From Liminaster sp017519885 (GTDB taxonomy: Bacteria > Bacteroidota > Bacteroidia > Bacteroidales > UBA3663): a stretch of DNA of 64,000 nucleotides. Shown piece after piece: positions 7,699-15,172 of this stretch. A program made the position numbers and the translations under genes. How positions within the stretch are numbered: the stretch's first letter is position 1; each line of letters begins with the position of its first letter. Under the pieces are notes generated by a model. The model was not told the origin of the DNA and made no database searches. It saw only the letters and a program-made list of their open reading frames with translations. The DNA lies in assembly GCA_017519885.1 (NCBI GenBank), contig JAFWRO010000015.1, positions 186,001 to 250,000 of the forward strand, read 5' to 3'.

Positions 7699-8646
7699 TT
7701 ATTCTTTTTTTCTGAAAACCAGCCAGGGAATCTGCCCGGGATATTTATGGGGATATCTTTCAGGGTCGCCGATATGGTGCCTCTCTCCGTCAGCAGTTCG
7801 GTAGAAACCGTAATCGTAACCACCCGTTATGTAGATCGCATCGACAAAACCGTATTCGCGCAGCGCATCCGCAAAATCCCACATCGTTTCTGCGTGACGT
7901 GTCTCGATATAATAAAGTTTGTCATCAGGCATTCGGCCGATGCCGCGGCGTTCCACCTTGCCGTGCAGATAGAACTGGCGGGGCAGGACTCCAGCCGAGA
8001 GGAGGATGAACTGGCGGAAGAAGCAGCCCTGACGTCCCTTCACGTATTCCTTGACATCCTCGTCCCTGCCGATGCCAATGACATAATTGCCGTCAGCACC
8101 GGCAAAATAGCCCAGTCGTTTGCCGTCGACCGTCTTGACCTCTTGTCCGTCCATCACCAGGCTGCTGATGATCGAGAAGTCCTTATGATAGTCAGAACAA
8201 CGGCTGTACAGATAGACGCTGACGTCGGCGGTGTCGGGCTCCGACATGGTGATTTCAGCTCTCAGTCCCTTCATTTCGTAGAAATTCATGGCCACACCCA
8301 GAATCGAGTCGCTGGTCTTGATGACCTCGGGAGTAGTAGGCTGACTCTGGAACGCCTGGAGTTTGGCAATGTTCTGCTCCGAGGAGACAGCCACAGGCAC
8401 ACCAATATTATTGTACGCACGATAATAGCGCCAACCCAACCAGAGGGCAAGGCAGCACAGGAGGGTGATCAGCGCACTGCCCACAATCCATGGCCAGCGT
8501 TTTGCTTTCTGCGCTGATGCAGGCGATTCGTTCTTGTCATCACGCTCCACGACGATGGTCGGCACTTCGCCCTCACCCTGGCCAGGGATGACGTCGGGTT
8601 TCTCCTCGATGATGATGATAGGTTTCTCGTTTTCAATCTCTTTCAT
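7699..8646 (-). CDS. Single-span membrane protein with possible phosphodiester-glycosidase-like domain
   Basis: A 315-aa protein: an acidic cytoplasmic N-terminus (about 1-47), one membrane helix (about 50-72, WIVGSALITLLCCLALWLGW), then an external domain. The end of that domain (GIGRMPDDKLYYIETRHAETMWDFADALREYG, read in two parts, then DAIYITGGYDYGFY) resembles the NAGPA/DUF2233 phosphodiester glycosidase pattern, where a self-made product is followed by an A(L/I)xLDGG-type motif. The usual Asp of that motif is Thr here (YITGG), so activity is uncertain. It overlaps the LytTR gene by 4 bp (ATGA), so translation is coupled and the two likely work together. Confidence 0.6.
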   Translation of the reverse strand: MKEIENEKPIIIIEEKPDVIPGQGEGEVPTIVVERDDKNESPASAQKAKRWPWIVGSALITLLCCLALWLGWRYYRAYNNIGVPVAVSSEQNIAKLQAFQSQPTTPEVIKTSDSILGVAMNFYEMKGLRAEITMSEPDTADVSVYLYSRCSDYHKDFSIISSLVMDGQEVKTVDGKRLGYFAGADGNYVIGIGRDEDVKEYVKGRQGCFFRQFILLSAGVLPRQFYLHGKVERRGIGRMPDDKLYYIETRHAETMWDFADALREYGFVDAIYITGGYDYGFYRTADGERHHIGDPERYPHKYPGQIPWLVFRKKE

Positions 8647-9002
8647 GCCTTCTCTCCTTCCTGCTCGATAAGAGCCTTCAGTTCCTTCAGCGCTTCCTTC
8701 GAAGCCTTGAGTCGGAATTCACTCCTCAGGTTTTGCCCGTTCAGACGAAGTTCCTGGTTAGTGAGGTTGATGATATGAATATAGTTCTTGTTCACAATGA
8801 GGCTCTTCCCCACGCGCACAAACGTGTTGTCCTTCAGCTTCTTGAAGACTTCGTCGAAATAGTGAAGCTGAAAGGTCATCTTGTAGGGTTTGCCGTCAAA
8901 CAGATACATGTCGGAATAGTTCCCGTCTGCACAGACGAAAACGATATCCTGTGGCTGCACTCTTACGAGTTCCGTGGATGTAGAAATCTTAAGCCATTCC
9001 AT
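8643..9002 (-). CDS. LytTR-domain DNA-binding regulator
   Basis: A 119-aa protein made almost only of a LytTR DNA-binding domain (VFVCADGNYSDMYLFDGK, HYFDEVFKKLKDNTFVRVGKSLIVN in parts, NYIHIINLTNQELRL). It has no receiver domain, so it is not a classical response regulator. The downstream overlapping gene encodes a membrane protein that may sense or modulate it. The longest open frame begins with TTG inside the promoter -7 box; the first usable start, ATG at 9002, lies 33 bp downstream of that box and is preferred. Confidence 0.88.
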   Translation of the reverse strand: MEWLKISTSTELVRVQPQDIVFVCADGNYSDMYLFDGKPYKMTFQLHYFDEVFKKLKDNTFVRVGKSLIVNKNYIHIINLTNQELRLNGQNLRSEFRLKASKEALKELKALIEQEGEKA

Positions 9003-9034
9003 GCCAGAATCAGTTATTATAACAACTTTGCGCT

Positions 9035-9043
9035 GCAAAGATA
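9035..9043 (-). promoter_or_regulatory. -7 promoter box for the LytTR gene
   Basis: TATCTTTGC on the minus strand. It overlaps the TTG start of the longest open frame and so shows that this start is not used. Confidence 0.75.
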
Positions 9044-9140
9044 GGCATTTTTACCATTCAATCCAAGTAAAACTGCCCCCCATGTACAAAATGTGCAGAA
9101 AAAAGTATGAAATATATTTGGCCATGTCGGCAAAATAACG

Positions 9141-9149
9141 TATCTTTGC
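9141..9149 (+). promoter_or_regulatory. -7 promoter box for the 505-aa orphan gene
   Basis: TATCTTTGC with a TTTGG -33-like element about 20 bp upstream (near 9117), 56 bp before the start codon. Confidence 0.75.
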
Positions 9150-9204
9150 GGGCAAAATTTGGTCTATCTTACAATTCATCACATATTATTTACTATTTCA
9201 CGAA

Positions 9205-10722
9205 ATGGACTACCAAGACGATTTTGACGACTATTATGCTGATTGTTTATACCAAGACTATCCAGATCGGATATTATATGAAACTAGTCATTTGATAAGT
9301 AATTTCTTAAGGTTGAATGATCAATCCTACAATATTTTTTCTTTTCTTGGTTGCGGAGTATTCCCCAAATATATCAGTATCTGTCGGAGCATTGAAGAAG
9401 AAACCAAGGACATCGATATTACCAAAGTTGATATTGAGTATTATTTTAGAATAAAGAGAGTCTTAGATAATTTCTCTTCTGCTACATTGAAGCTTTCATA
9501 CATTCTGAAGCATTTAAGGGATTATCATAAAGACAAGGATTTCGATTTGGTTGAAAACAATTTAGACTACTTGCAGTCTCATTGTGGTGACAAGAAAAAC
9601 TTAAATATGTTGAAGGACCGTCTGAAATCGACAGAAGTTATGAACTCAAGTGTCAAACATGCAATCGACATTATTATGGATTTGTTTGAATCCTTGAGTA
9701 AGGAGGTTGACAAAAATCTGTACCATATTCGAAAAGGGTTCAAGACTGAAGATGAGTTAAAGGTGTTCATCCTCGAGGAATTTCGTCGCTATTCTGCTAG
9801 TACGAGTGATAGCTTAAAGCAGTTGCTACAAAAATCGGCTAAGAAACTAAAGACCAACCGATTGGAACCACTTTCCCGAATTCAATGGGCAAGATTGGCT
9901 GACCTTGACGATGAGATAGATAAAAAGATTGCCGATGGAGAAGAAGTCGACTACAATGCCTACAAGGATTATTACGAAAGTAGCGAACTGAGACAGTTCA
10001 AATGGAGCAAAGAACTACTATCTTTGTTGAGAAAATACTCTAATCCAGAGGAACTTTTCGATTGGAATGTGTTGTTTCGTAATCATTATGAGATGAGCCG
10101 TGTTTTAAACGAAAACAATATCTATTTCTTCTTCAATCGAGTCCACAGGGAGAACCTAATCAAGTGCGAATTGTATGATGGATTGGCGGAGCAATATCAT
10201 CAGTTCCTCTATGGATCGGATGAAAAAGATGAGGCAACAAATGCTGCTCCTCAGATACCTGCACAAACAAATACAGAGTCATCAAAGGTGCCCGACGGCA
10301 TCATCAACAAGAGGATTGACGAAGCAAAGTTGATTGACATTATCAAGAATTATGTTGATGGTCCTTACAAGTCAAATTGCTTTTGCAAGCAGAGTTATTG
10401 GCTGTCGATCTACATCGTATTACGTCAGAAATTGGAACAGTTGGATGGCTCGTCAATTTTCCTGCCTGCATCAAGACCAAAGTTCGTCGAGTGGGTGAAT
10501 GCCAACATTCAACCAGAAAGCGTGCTATGTGAAAAAGGATCTTTGGATACTCCGCCCCCCTATTTCCGCAACGAGAAGAACTATCCCTGGGACATCCAAG
10601 GCTTCTACAAGGCTGGTGGTACCCAGGATAAGACCTTCTATGGTTACTGGATGGTCGCAGACTATTTCCAAAATAACCTGATAGAATGCCTCGCCGATTT
10701 CCTAATTCCCGAAACTTCTTAA
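9205..10722 (+). CDS. Hypothetical protein, 505 aa, unrecognised family
   Basis: No family recognised. The protein is soluble, highly charged and mostly helical, rich in Asp/Tyr at the start (MDYQDDFDDYYADCLYQDY). A linker rich in Pro/Thr/Gln (about 345-370, NAAPQIPAQTNTESS) splits it into a helical N-terminal part of 340 residues and a C-terminal domain of 135 residues. That C-terminal domain (KLIDIIKNYVDGPYKSNC to the end, with FYGYWMVADYFQNNL) resembles the ends of several uncharacterised proteins on Bacteroidales mobile regions, but I cannot name it. Its codons are AT-richer than those of the genes at 1-9 kb. It has its own promoter and no co-directional close neighbour, which fits an acquired single gene. 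Confidence 0.8.
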   Translation: MDYQDDFDDYYADCLYQDYPDRILYETSHLISNFLRLNDQSYNIFSFLGCGVFPKYISICRSIEEETKDIDITKVDIEYYFRIKRVLDNFSSATLKLSYILKHLRDYHKDKDFDLVENNLDYLQSHCGDKKNLNMLKDRLKSTEVMNSSVKHAIDIIMDLFESLSKEVDKNLYHIRKGFKTEDELKVFILEEFRRYSASTSDSLKQLLQKSAKKLKTNRLEPLSRIQWARLADLDDEIDKKIADGEEVDYNAYKDYYESSELRQFKWSKELLSLLRKYSNPEELFDWNVLFRNHYEMSRVLNENNIYFFFNRVHRENLIKCELYDGLAEQYHQFLYGSDEKDEATNAAPQIPAQTNTESSKVPDGIINKRIDEAKLIDIIKNYVDGPYKSNCFCKQSYWLSIYIVLRQKLEQLDGSSIFLPASRPKFVEWVNANIQPESVLCEKGSLDTPPPYFRNEKNYPWDIQGFYKAGGTQDKTFYGYWMVADYFQNNLIECLADFLIPETS

Positions 10723-10764
10723 TGTTCGACGTTCCACGCTTCATTTTATAAGGCATAGGTAACG

Positions 10765-10819
10765 TCCCTAAATATCCCTTAATATCCCCAAAATCCCTTA
10801 ATATCCCAAGAATTTCCCT
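10765..10819. repeat. Short AT-rich direct repeats after the orphan gene
   Basis: Four to five imperfect copies of a TTAATATCCC-like decamer (CCCTAAATATCCC, CTTAATATCCCC, CTTAATATCCCAAG). No stem is obvious. It lies in the 284-bp gap before the DUF4373 gene. Confidence 0.4.
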
Positions 10820-10925
10820 AAACAACTCTTTTAGTTCCTTAGTTTCGGCTCGTTTAGTTCTTTAGTTTTGCATTTAGTTTTGTCTTTTTTGACCTAAAAC
10901 TTGTTATTATCCGAAATTTTTTGTA

Positions 10926-10934
10926 TATATTTGC
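10926..10934 (+). promoter_or_regulatory. -7 promoter box for the DUF4373 gene
   Basis: TATATTTGC, 72 bp upstream of the start codon. Confidence 0.65.
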
Positions 10935-11006
10935 GTCGCAGTTCAGAACAACCTGAGCTGCGATTTATTTTGCAATCAATCATTAACAATTTAACAACAA
11001 AAAACT

Positions 11007-11837
11007 ATGGATTTTTTTATTCACACTACGAAAGCAAGTGATGCTGCAAAGCTGAAGAAATTGCAGGACGATTACAAGTTGGCTGGACTTGGCTTCTACT
11101 GGAAGGTGGTCGAGCTGCTTATGTTATGCCCCATCAAGGTGCATTTCAATACCATATTGACTTTGAGAGAACCACCTATCAGCTTCAACATAGTCAAAGC
11201 AATCCTCAACGATTATGATCTTTTTGACGTCGATGAAAACAACTATGTCACCTTGAAGGTTGACAAAGGAAACGGCATTGGAGAAAAATCGCTCGAAAGC
11301 TACCTCTCTTTTTTTTCTTCTTCCTCGCGCGCCTCAGATGCGTCACACGAGTCACGCGCGTCATCACACGCATCATCAGGCGCGTGTACAGACGCGTCAT
11401 CAGATGCGTGTACACCCGCCCGTTCCTCTTTTAAAGAAAATAAAGATAATAAAAATAATGACTCCCTAGTCATTAATAATAAAAATGAGAGTAAGGCAGA
11501 TGAAGGTACACAAAGCGATGTTTCACGCTACACAGAGGCTCTTTTTAAGAATAGGCCAGACATAGCAGAAGAAGTGATGTATGAATCGTTTTTGAAAAAG
11601 AACTGCCCTCATTTATCTGAAATGGAACAACCGCTGACAATGACAGAATATGGCTGGCTAAAGAAAACATATACAGATGCGCAGATTCAAGATGTATTGC
11701 TTGATATGGAAAACGATACAAATGTTATTCGAACAAAGCGAAGTGCATATCATACGGCTCTATCCTGGCTAAGAAAAAGGCATGGAGATCAGTCTCATTC
11801 TGCCCGTTATGCATCTAATGATTATATCCCCTATTAA
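11007..11837 (+). CDS. DUF4373 (Lin1244/Lin1753-like) protein with Ser/Ala-rich linker
   Basis: A 276-aa protein. Residues 1-95 match the DUF4373 domain (KKLQDDYKLAGLGFYWKVVELL, read in parts), a winged-helix-like module found at the N-terminus of phage and mobile-element replication proteins. Residues about 104-140 form a low-complexity stretch of Ser, Ala, Asp and Cys (ASDASHESRASSHASSG) encoded by GC-rich near-repeats (CGCGTCATC, GATGCGTGTACA) in an otherwise AT-rich gene. A C-terminal helical part follows, with KNCPHLSEMEQPLTMTEYGW. The gene is followed after 27 bp by an AraC-type DNA-binding protein. A role in replication or control of a mobile element is inferred from family and context only. 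Confidence 0.8.
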   Translation: MDFFIHTTKASDAAKLKKLQDDYKLAGLGFYWKVVELLMLCPIKVHFNTILTLREPPISFNIVKAILNDYDLFDVDENNYVTLKVDKGNGIGEKSLESYLSFFSSSSRASDASHESRASSHASSGACTDASSDACTPARSSFKENKDNKNNDSLVINNKNESKADEGTQSDVSRYTEALFKNRPDIAEEVMYESFLKKNCPHLSEMEQPLTMTEYGWLKKTYTDAQIQDVLLDMENDTNVIRTKRSAYHTALSWLRKRHGDQSHSARYASNDYIPY

Positions 11838-11864
11838 TAAACTTCAATTCTTGCTAAAAAACTT

Positions 11865-12275
11865 ATGAAACACATCGTAGAAAGTGTGGAGGAGATGTAC
11901 CACGCAAAAGTGCCTTATGGCGAAGTGATTGTCGATGAAGTGCTGAACATCCTTCGGCATTACAAGTTGATTTATCCCGAGGATGTCGCATTGCTGATGG
12001 ATGTGAAGGTGCGAGACCTTCGTTCTGCATGGTTTATGCTGACCGGAACACGTCTCATCGACGTTATCACCGAATGGCGACTGATGCAGGCGCAGGATGC
12101 AATACGCAAAAAGATGGACAGCTATCTTCCCGATAAACCAGGTAAGCCAGACATCAGGAAAATCCTTTCCGAAGTAGCAAACCGTTGTGGATGGCGCACC
12201 ACAAGGGTGATGTCCAACGTTTTCGAACGCTATTGCGGTTGCACAGTCATCGAATGGGTGGAAAAAACACTCTAA
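11865..12275 (+). CDS. Stand-alone AraC-type DNA-binding protein
   Basis: A 136-aa protein. The C-terminal 95 residues follow the double helix-turn-helix of AraC/XylS regulators: first HTH around PEDVALLMDVKVRDLRSAWF, joining helix TEWRLMQAQDAIRK, second HTH ILSEVANRCGWRTTRVMSNV, ending FERYCGCTVIEW, which matches the usual FkkxxGxTPxeyR end. No ligand-binding domain is present. Its stop codon lies inside the first unit of the 42-bp repeat array with dyad symmetry, which makes the array a natural candidate for its binding sites. The HTH call is from pattern reading; the array link is inference. Confidence 0.65.
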   Translation: MKHIVESVEEMYHAKVPYGEVIVDEVLNILRHYKLIYPEDVALLMDVKVRDLRSAWFMLTGTRLIDVITEWRLMQAQDAIRKKMDSYLPDKPGKPDIRKILSEVANRCGWRTTRVMSNVFERYCGCTVIEWVEKTL

Positions 12276-12710
12276 CGGCCGTCATAATGCTTTCCACAAA
12301 AGCAATAACACTCTCTCGGCCGTCAGAGTACTATCTCCTCTCGGCAATAACACTCTCACGGCCGACAGAGTACCATCTCCCATCAGCAAAAGCACTCTCA
12401 CGGCCGACAGAGTACTTCCTCCCTTAGGCAATAACACTCCGACGGCCGACAGAGTACCATCTCCTCTCGGCAATAACACTCTCACGGCCGCCAGAGTACC
12501 ATCTCCTCACGGCAATAGCACTCTCACGGCCGTTAGAGTACCTTCTCCTCTCGGCAATAACACTCTCACGGCCGACAGAATGCTTCCTCCCCTCAGCAAT
12601 AACACTCCGACGGCCGTCAGAGTACTTCTTCCTCTCGGAAATAGCACTCTCCCGGCCGTCAGAGTACTGTCTCCTCTCGGCAATAACACTCCAACGGCCG
12701 ACAGAGTACT
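12268..12710. repeat. Eleven-copy 42-bp tandem array of dyad sites
   Basis: CGGCCG occurs at 12276, 12317, 12359, 12401, 12443, 12485, 12527, 12569, 12611, 12653 and 12695: one 41-bp step, then nine of exactly 42 bp. Each CGGCCG is the centre of an interrupted palindrome, ACTCTnnCGGCCGnnAGAGT; in copies 1, 5, 8, 9 and 11 an outer arm is altered, but the centre is never changed. The spacer (near CCATCTCCTCTCGGCAATA) is less conserved. The minus strand reads as a 14-residue repeat with a single TGA in the middle, but has no start or neighbours to suggest a gene. 42 bp is four helical turns, placing all centres on one DNA face. Confidence 0.9.
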
Positions 12711-12861
12711 TGTTTCTATAGGATATAACAAATCCTCTTTATTGAAAATCGTTTTCCAACGTGCAAGCCATCTTTCCCCTCCAATAGCCTATCTGCTTGT
12801 TTTCAAATATACTATAACTAAATTATTATGATATGTAATAAATATGCAAAGCAATAGATTT

Positions 12862-12904
12862 GGGACTTTTTCCATAAATTTTGGCTCAAAAAAGGGACTT
12901 TTTC
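12862..12904. repeat. Direct repeat GGGACTTTTTCC, two copies
   Basis: GGGACTTTTTCC followed by ATAA or GTAA occurs at 12862-12873 and 12893-12904, period 31 bp, in a gene-free stretch. Function unknown; a protein binding site is one option. Confidence 0.45.
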
Positions 12905-13091
12905 CGTAATTGGCACGAAAAACTAAAAGAGCGATGTCTGAAAACTCTTATCTGCATTCTTCTCAAAAGATGAGATAGCATATCTTTTCTTTCGATGCCT
13001 CTATTTTGTAGGTTTATACGAAATGCGTACAATTTGAAATTTTACATGTCTTTTTATTCCGCATATCTTTCTTTTATTGATTTTAAAAAAA

Positions 13092-13100
13092 TATCTTTGC
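13092..13100 (+). promoter_or_regulatory. -7 promoter box for the first DUF6140-like gene
   Basis: TATCTTTGC, 29 bp upstream of the ATG at 13130. A longer open frame starting at 12995 would span this box, so the downstream ATG is preferred. Confidence 0.7.
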
Positions 13101-13129
13101 CCAAGTATATCAATATAATCTTTGCCCTT

Positions 13130-13351
13130 ATGCCCATTTATCAAGTAACCACCAAGTATCGCAAGAGCGTGAATGGTATTCGCATCGAGCCTGGCATGTC
13201 GGTTCAGGTCGTCACCAAGAGTCTGAGCAATCCCGTCTGCACCAATGGCGGTCAAGCCGTCATTGATGCCTTCTATCGCATCTATGGTATCGACATCAAG
13301 CAGGCCGGGTGTTTGAATACGATTGACCTTAGGGTGGATAGAGTGGGTTAA
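13130..13351 (+). CDS. Small DUF6140-like protein, copy 1
   Basis: A 73-aa protein of a short family that I know as DUF6140 in gut Bacteroidetes: a KSVNGIRIEPGMSVQVVT segment, then NPVCTNGGQAVIDAFYRIYG, then a C-terminal DIKQAGCLN. The pattern suggests a small mixed alpha/beta fold; function is unknown. The start is set by the -7 box at 13092. A second copy, cut at its 5' end, lies at 13621, and the last 60 bp of the two are almost identical. Confidence 0.75.
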   Translation: MPIYQVTTKYRKSVNGIRIEPGMSVQVVTKSLSNPVCTNGGQAVIDAFYRIYGIDIKQAGCLNTIDLRVDRVG

Positions 13352-13394
13352 TTCAAGAAAAAAGCGATTTCTATAATAAAAAAAATAATACGAT

Positions 13395-13592
13395 ATGATT
13401 AGAGGTACAATTCTTTTCAAATGCACTGAATGTGGCAACCGATTCAAGGCACCAGATATTGAATATGATGCTACTATTTATTCGTTGCCACAACCATGTC
13501 CCAAGTGCGGCAGTAAACGCACTCGTCCCTCTGGGCTTATGGGGATGATGCAGACAGTTGTGTATAAAAAGATATGGGATAGTATGGAGTAG
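13395..13592 (+). CDS. Small zinc-ribbon protein
   Basis: A 65-aa protein with two CxxC pairs (CTEC at 10-13 and CPKC at 35-38) spaced as in a zinc ribbon, plus a short helical tail. It lies 43 bp after the first DUF6140-like gene and is probably in the same transcript. Function unknown. It is the first of three proteins in this stretch whose main feature is a zinc ribbon. Confidence 0.7.
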   Translation: MIRGTILFKCTECGNRFKAPDIEYDATIYSLPQPCPKCGSKRTRPSGLMGMMQTVVYKKIWDSME

Positions 13593-13620
13593 TAGCTCGC
13601 CCTCTACCGCTCTTTAGCGT

Positions 13621-13806
13621 ATGAACGGCATCCACATCGAACCCGGCATGTCCGTCCAGGTCGTCACAAAGAGTCTCAGCAACCCCGTCCTCGCCAATGG
13701 CGGACAGGCCGTCATCGATGCCTTCTACCGCATCTACGGCATCGACATCAAGCAGGCCGGGTGCTTGAATACTATTGACCTTAGGGTGGATAGGATAAAT
13801 ATATGA
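13621..13806 (+). CDS. DUF6140-like protein, copy 2, 5'-truncated duplicate
   Basis: A 61-aa reading frame matching residues 15-71 of the copy at 13130. The 5' part is lost: the sequence just upstream (TACCGCTCTTTAGCGT) still aligns with the first copy's TATCGCAAGAGCGTG but is out of frame, so translation would have to begin at the internal ATG. Early codons differ at many silent positions and favour GC-rich codons, while the end (GACATCAAGCAGGCCGGGTG onward) is nearly identical to copy 1, which points to gene conversion or a mosaic origin. It may be a pseudogene. Confidence 0.5.
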   Translation: MNGIHIEPGMSVQVVTKSLSNPVLANGGQAVIDAFYRIYGIDIKQAGCLNTIDLRVDRINI

Positions 13807-13849
13807 TACGAGTAATCTTAGTAATAACTAATAACAATTAATAATAATT

Positions 13850-14932
13850 ATGGGAATTATAAAGAAATGCCCAATATGCGGTAACTATGTTGAAGGAAAG
13901 AGAAAACAAAGTTACGTGAAGAAAGTTACAAAAACAGGTGTAAAAAGTGCTGTAAACGGGGCAGCGTCCATTGGAGCTGCAGGAACAGGTGCGGCTATCG
14001 GCTCTGCGATTTTACCTGGTATTGGGACTTTGATTGGTGGGGCCGCAGGATTGATTGGTTCTGCCATGTTCCACACTGGAGTAAATGATGCAATTGACGG
14101 CGTTGCAGACGCTGTTACTGATGCTGAATATGAATTTACTTGTCCAAATTGTGGGCATCAGTGGTCTAGTGATGATGATGACATCGATTATGACCTTGAT
14201 GACGACGATGATGATGATGAAGAAGACGAGTACGATGAAGTTGCAGTTATAGACCAAGAAAGTTGCATTAATTGTGGAGCTTGTGCTGCAGAGTGTGATC
14301 ATGATGCTATCGATGAGGATGATGATAGTTATACGATAGATCCCAATCTTTGCACTCGATGTGGAGCTTGTATTAGCGAATGCCCAGTTTATGCTATTAG
14401 TTTTGTGAATAAGGCAGATTATCATTCTTATAAAAACGAATGTGATCAACGTGTTCAGCACGAACAAGAATATTTGAACCATCTCAAAGATTTATTGGAG
14501 GATGAATCTGAAATAACTCCCCGTGAACGTAAAATGCTTGACCGTATTCGTCAGAATCTTGGCATTAGCGAAGAGCGAGCTAAGGAACTAGAAGAGATGT
14601 TGTTAAATCCTCAGTTGACAGAAGAAGAACAACAGTACTTGGATAATGTTAGAGAGTTCTTCGAGGATGATGCAGATATAAGTCCACGCGAGCGCAAAAT
14701 GCTAAATCGTATTCGTGAATCTCTCGGCATTAGCGAAGAACGTGCAGAAGAGTTAGAACAACTGGCAATAAATCCTCGATTGACGAAAGATGAGCAAGAG
14801 TACATAGATATGTATCATGATTATGCTGGAAATGGTAAGATTACAGACAAAGATCGACGCAAACTGGATAAGTTTGCTTCTGCTTTAGGCATTTCAGCAG
14901 AAAGAGCAAAAGAACTTGAAAAGCTTGCGTAG
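13850..14932 (+). CDS. Zinc ribbon, glycine zipper, double 4Fe-4S ferredoxin and TerB-like repeat protein
   Basis: A 360-aa protein with an unusual order of parts. A zinc ribbon is split: C7/C10 (CPIC) and C98/C101 (CPNC). Between them lies a Gly/Ala-rich zipper-like segment (about 33-75) that could enter a membrane. Then comes an acidic stretch (107-130), and two ferredoxin motifs, CxxCxxCxxxC at 139-149 and 168-178. In the first the residue after the last Cys is Asp, not the usual Pro. The last 150 residues hold three helical repeats with the pattern ITPRERKMLDRIRQNLGISEERA, similar to TerB-type modules. Redox sensing tied to a membrane is a reasonable guess; nothing in the sequence proves a function. 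Confidence 0.8.
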   Translation: MGIIKKCPICGNYVEGKRKQSYVKKVTKTGVKSAVNGAASIGAAGTGAAIGSAILPGIGTLIGGAAGLIGSAMFHTGVNDAIDGVADAVTDAEYEFTCPNCGHQWSSDDDDIDYDLDDDDDDDEEDEYDEVAVIDQESCINCGACAAECDHDAIDEDDDSYTIDPNLCTRCGACISECPVYAISFVNKADYHSYKNECDQRVQHEQEYLNHLKDLLEDESEITPRERKMLDRIRQNLGISEERAKELEEMLLNPQLTEEEQQYLDNVREFFEDDADISPRERKMLNRIRESLGISEERAEELEQLAINPRLTKDEQEYIDMYHDYAGNGKITDKDRRKLDKFASALGISAERAKELEKLA

Positions 14933-15003
14933 ATTTTTTTGTGATTTTTCTTCAAGATTGAAAAGCAATTATTATATATTCTTACATAAATAAATCAAGA
15001 AAT

Positions 15004-15069
15004 ATGATTACATATTTTATTATTGTGTTTTTGCTTTATCTTTTAGCGGAAGCAATGAAGTATTTATAA
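15004..15069 (+). CDS. Possible 21-residue hydrophobic peptide
   Basis: ATG at 15004, stop at 15067-15069. The peptide (MITYFIIVFLLYLLAEAMKYL) is long enough for one membrane pass and has a charged end. Small hydrophobic peptides of this type occur in type I toxin systems, but no antisense RNA was recognised. Could be chance in an AT-rich stretch. Confidence 0.2.
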   Translation: MITYFIIVFLLYLLAEAMKYL

Positions 15070-15104
15070 CGGTGACTATATTGTTATAGTTTGCATAAGT
15101 TTAA

Positions 15105-15172
15105 ATAAGAGTGCTTTATCAATTTTAGAGTAATCTGCTTCTAATTTGGTACAAGATACTAAGCACTCTTAT
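15105..15172. repeat. 12-bp perfect inverted repeat with 44-nt loop
   Basis: ATAAGAGTGCTT (15105-15116) and AAGCACTCTTAT (15161-15172). The right arm touches the region before the frameshifted zinc-ribbon gene. The loop contains a weaker second stem (TTAGAG with CTTCTAA). A related smaller structure lies at 15471-15536. Confidence 0.55.

Larger units (their letters stand above)
12276..13129. other. Gene-free stretch holding the dyad array and promoter region
   Basis: About 850 bp without a convincing gene. The first half is the 42-bp array. The second half is AT-rich, with two copies of GGGACTTTTTCC (12862-12873 and 12893-12904) 31 bp apart, two GCATATCTTT-like boxes, and the -7 box at 13092 that serves the next gene. 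Confidence 0.6.

Noticed and set aside
12268..12710. CRISPR array
   Set aside because: The conserved part and the spacer are both repeated with drift at a fixed 42-bp period; there are no unique spacers and no cas genes.
12282..12731. Minus-strand repeat protein gene (VRVLLPRGDSTLTA units)
   Set aside because: No start context or promoter, one in-frame TGA in the middle, and the DNA-level dyad is better kept than the codons. Kept as an alternative in the findings.
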